A stretch of DNA of 6,590 nucleotides from Desulfurobacteriaceae bacterium (GTDB taxonomy: Bacteria > Aquificota > Aquificia > Desulfurobacteriales > DQVG01). The stretch spans positions 1-6,590 of the forward strand of contig DQVG01000010.1 in assembly GCA_015661865.1 (NCBI GenBank). Direction: 5' to 3'. The notes beneath the pieces are model-generated. The model was given only the letters and a program-made list of their open reading frames with translations, was not told the DNA's origin and did not search any database. The position numbers and the translations under genes were made by a program. How positions within the stretch are numbered: position 1 is the stretch's first letter; every line of letters begins with the position of its first letter. This document shows, one piece after another, positions 6,559 to 6,590 of the stretch.

Positions 6559-6590
6559 ATGTTTGGAGGAATTTTAAGATTTATTATTGC
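6559..6590 (+). CDS. Start of an unidentified gene (runs off the right edge)
   Basis: Only the first ten codons are present, reading MFGGILRFII. The ATG is preceded by a full AAGGAGGT Shine-Dalgarno at 6544-6551, 7 bases upstream, so a real start is very likely. The hydrophobic beginning suggests a membrane or exported protein. Nothing more can be said about its identity. Confidence 0.65.
   Translation, partial: MFGGILRFII

Overview
The window is AT-rich, roughly 30% G+C by eye. It is bacterial: it has strong Shine-Dalgarno sites, RNase Y and RF1, and short or overlapping gene junctions. Lys- and Glu-rich proteins, AGA-type arginine codons and a very E/K-biased RNase Y coiled coil suggest a low-GC thermophile, perhaps Thermodesulfobacteriota/Desulfobacterota or Aquificota. 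That placement is an inference from style, not a phylogenetic result.

Layout. (1) Leftward block, 1-1083: an uncharacterised secreted protein (1083 to 472) overlaps the 5' end of a serA-like D-3-phosphoglycerate dehydrogenase gene that runs off the left edge. (2) Rightward block, 1111-4122: a polytopic membrane protein, possibly of the nucleoside-recognition/GATE type, is followed by 5-formyltetrahydrofolate cyclo-ligase and RNase Y. The first two genes overlap by 4 bp. The cyclo-ligase frame runs 80 bp into rny, which is unusual. (3) A compact bidirectional terminator lies between the convergent rny and prfA genes. (4) Leftward block, 4157-6200: prfA (RF1) lies downstream of a metallo-beta-lactamase-fold protein of the MJ0301/COG1237 type, with a 172-bp gap between them. 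(5) A gene-free stretch, 6201-6558, carries a plausible promoter for the metallo-beta-lactamase gene and several short repeats. It is followed by the first codons of a rightward gene at 6559.

The window is mostly housekeeping: serine biosynthesis, folate one-carbon metabolism, mRNA decay and translation termination. No mobile element, CRISPR array, tRNA or rRNA is visible. The least understood items are the secreted protein beside serA, the membrane protein coupled to the folate gene, the cyclo-ligase/rny overlap at an A8 run, and the dihydropterin-synthase-like metallo-beta-lactamase. I see no convincing evidence of a new multi-gene system.
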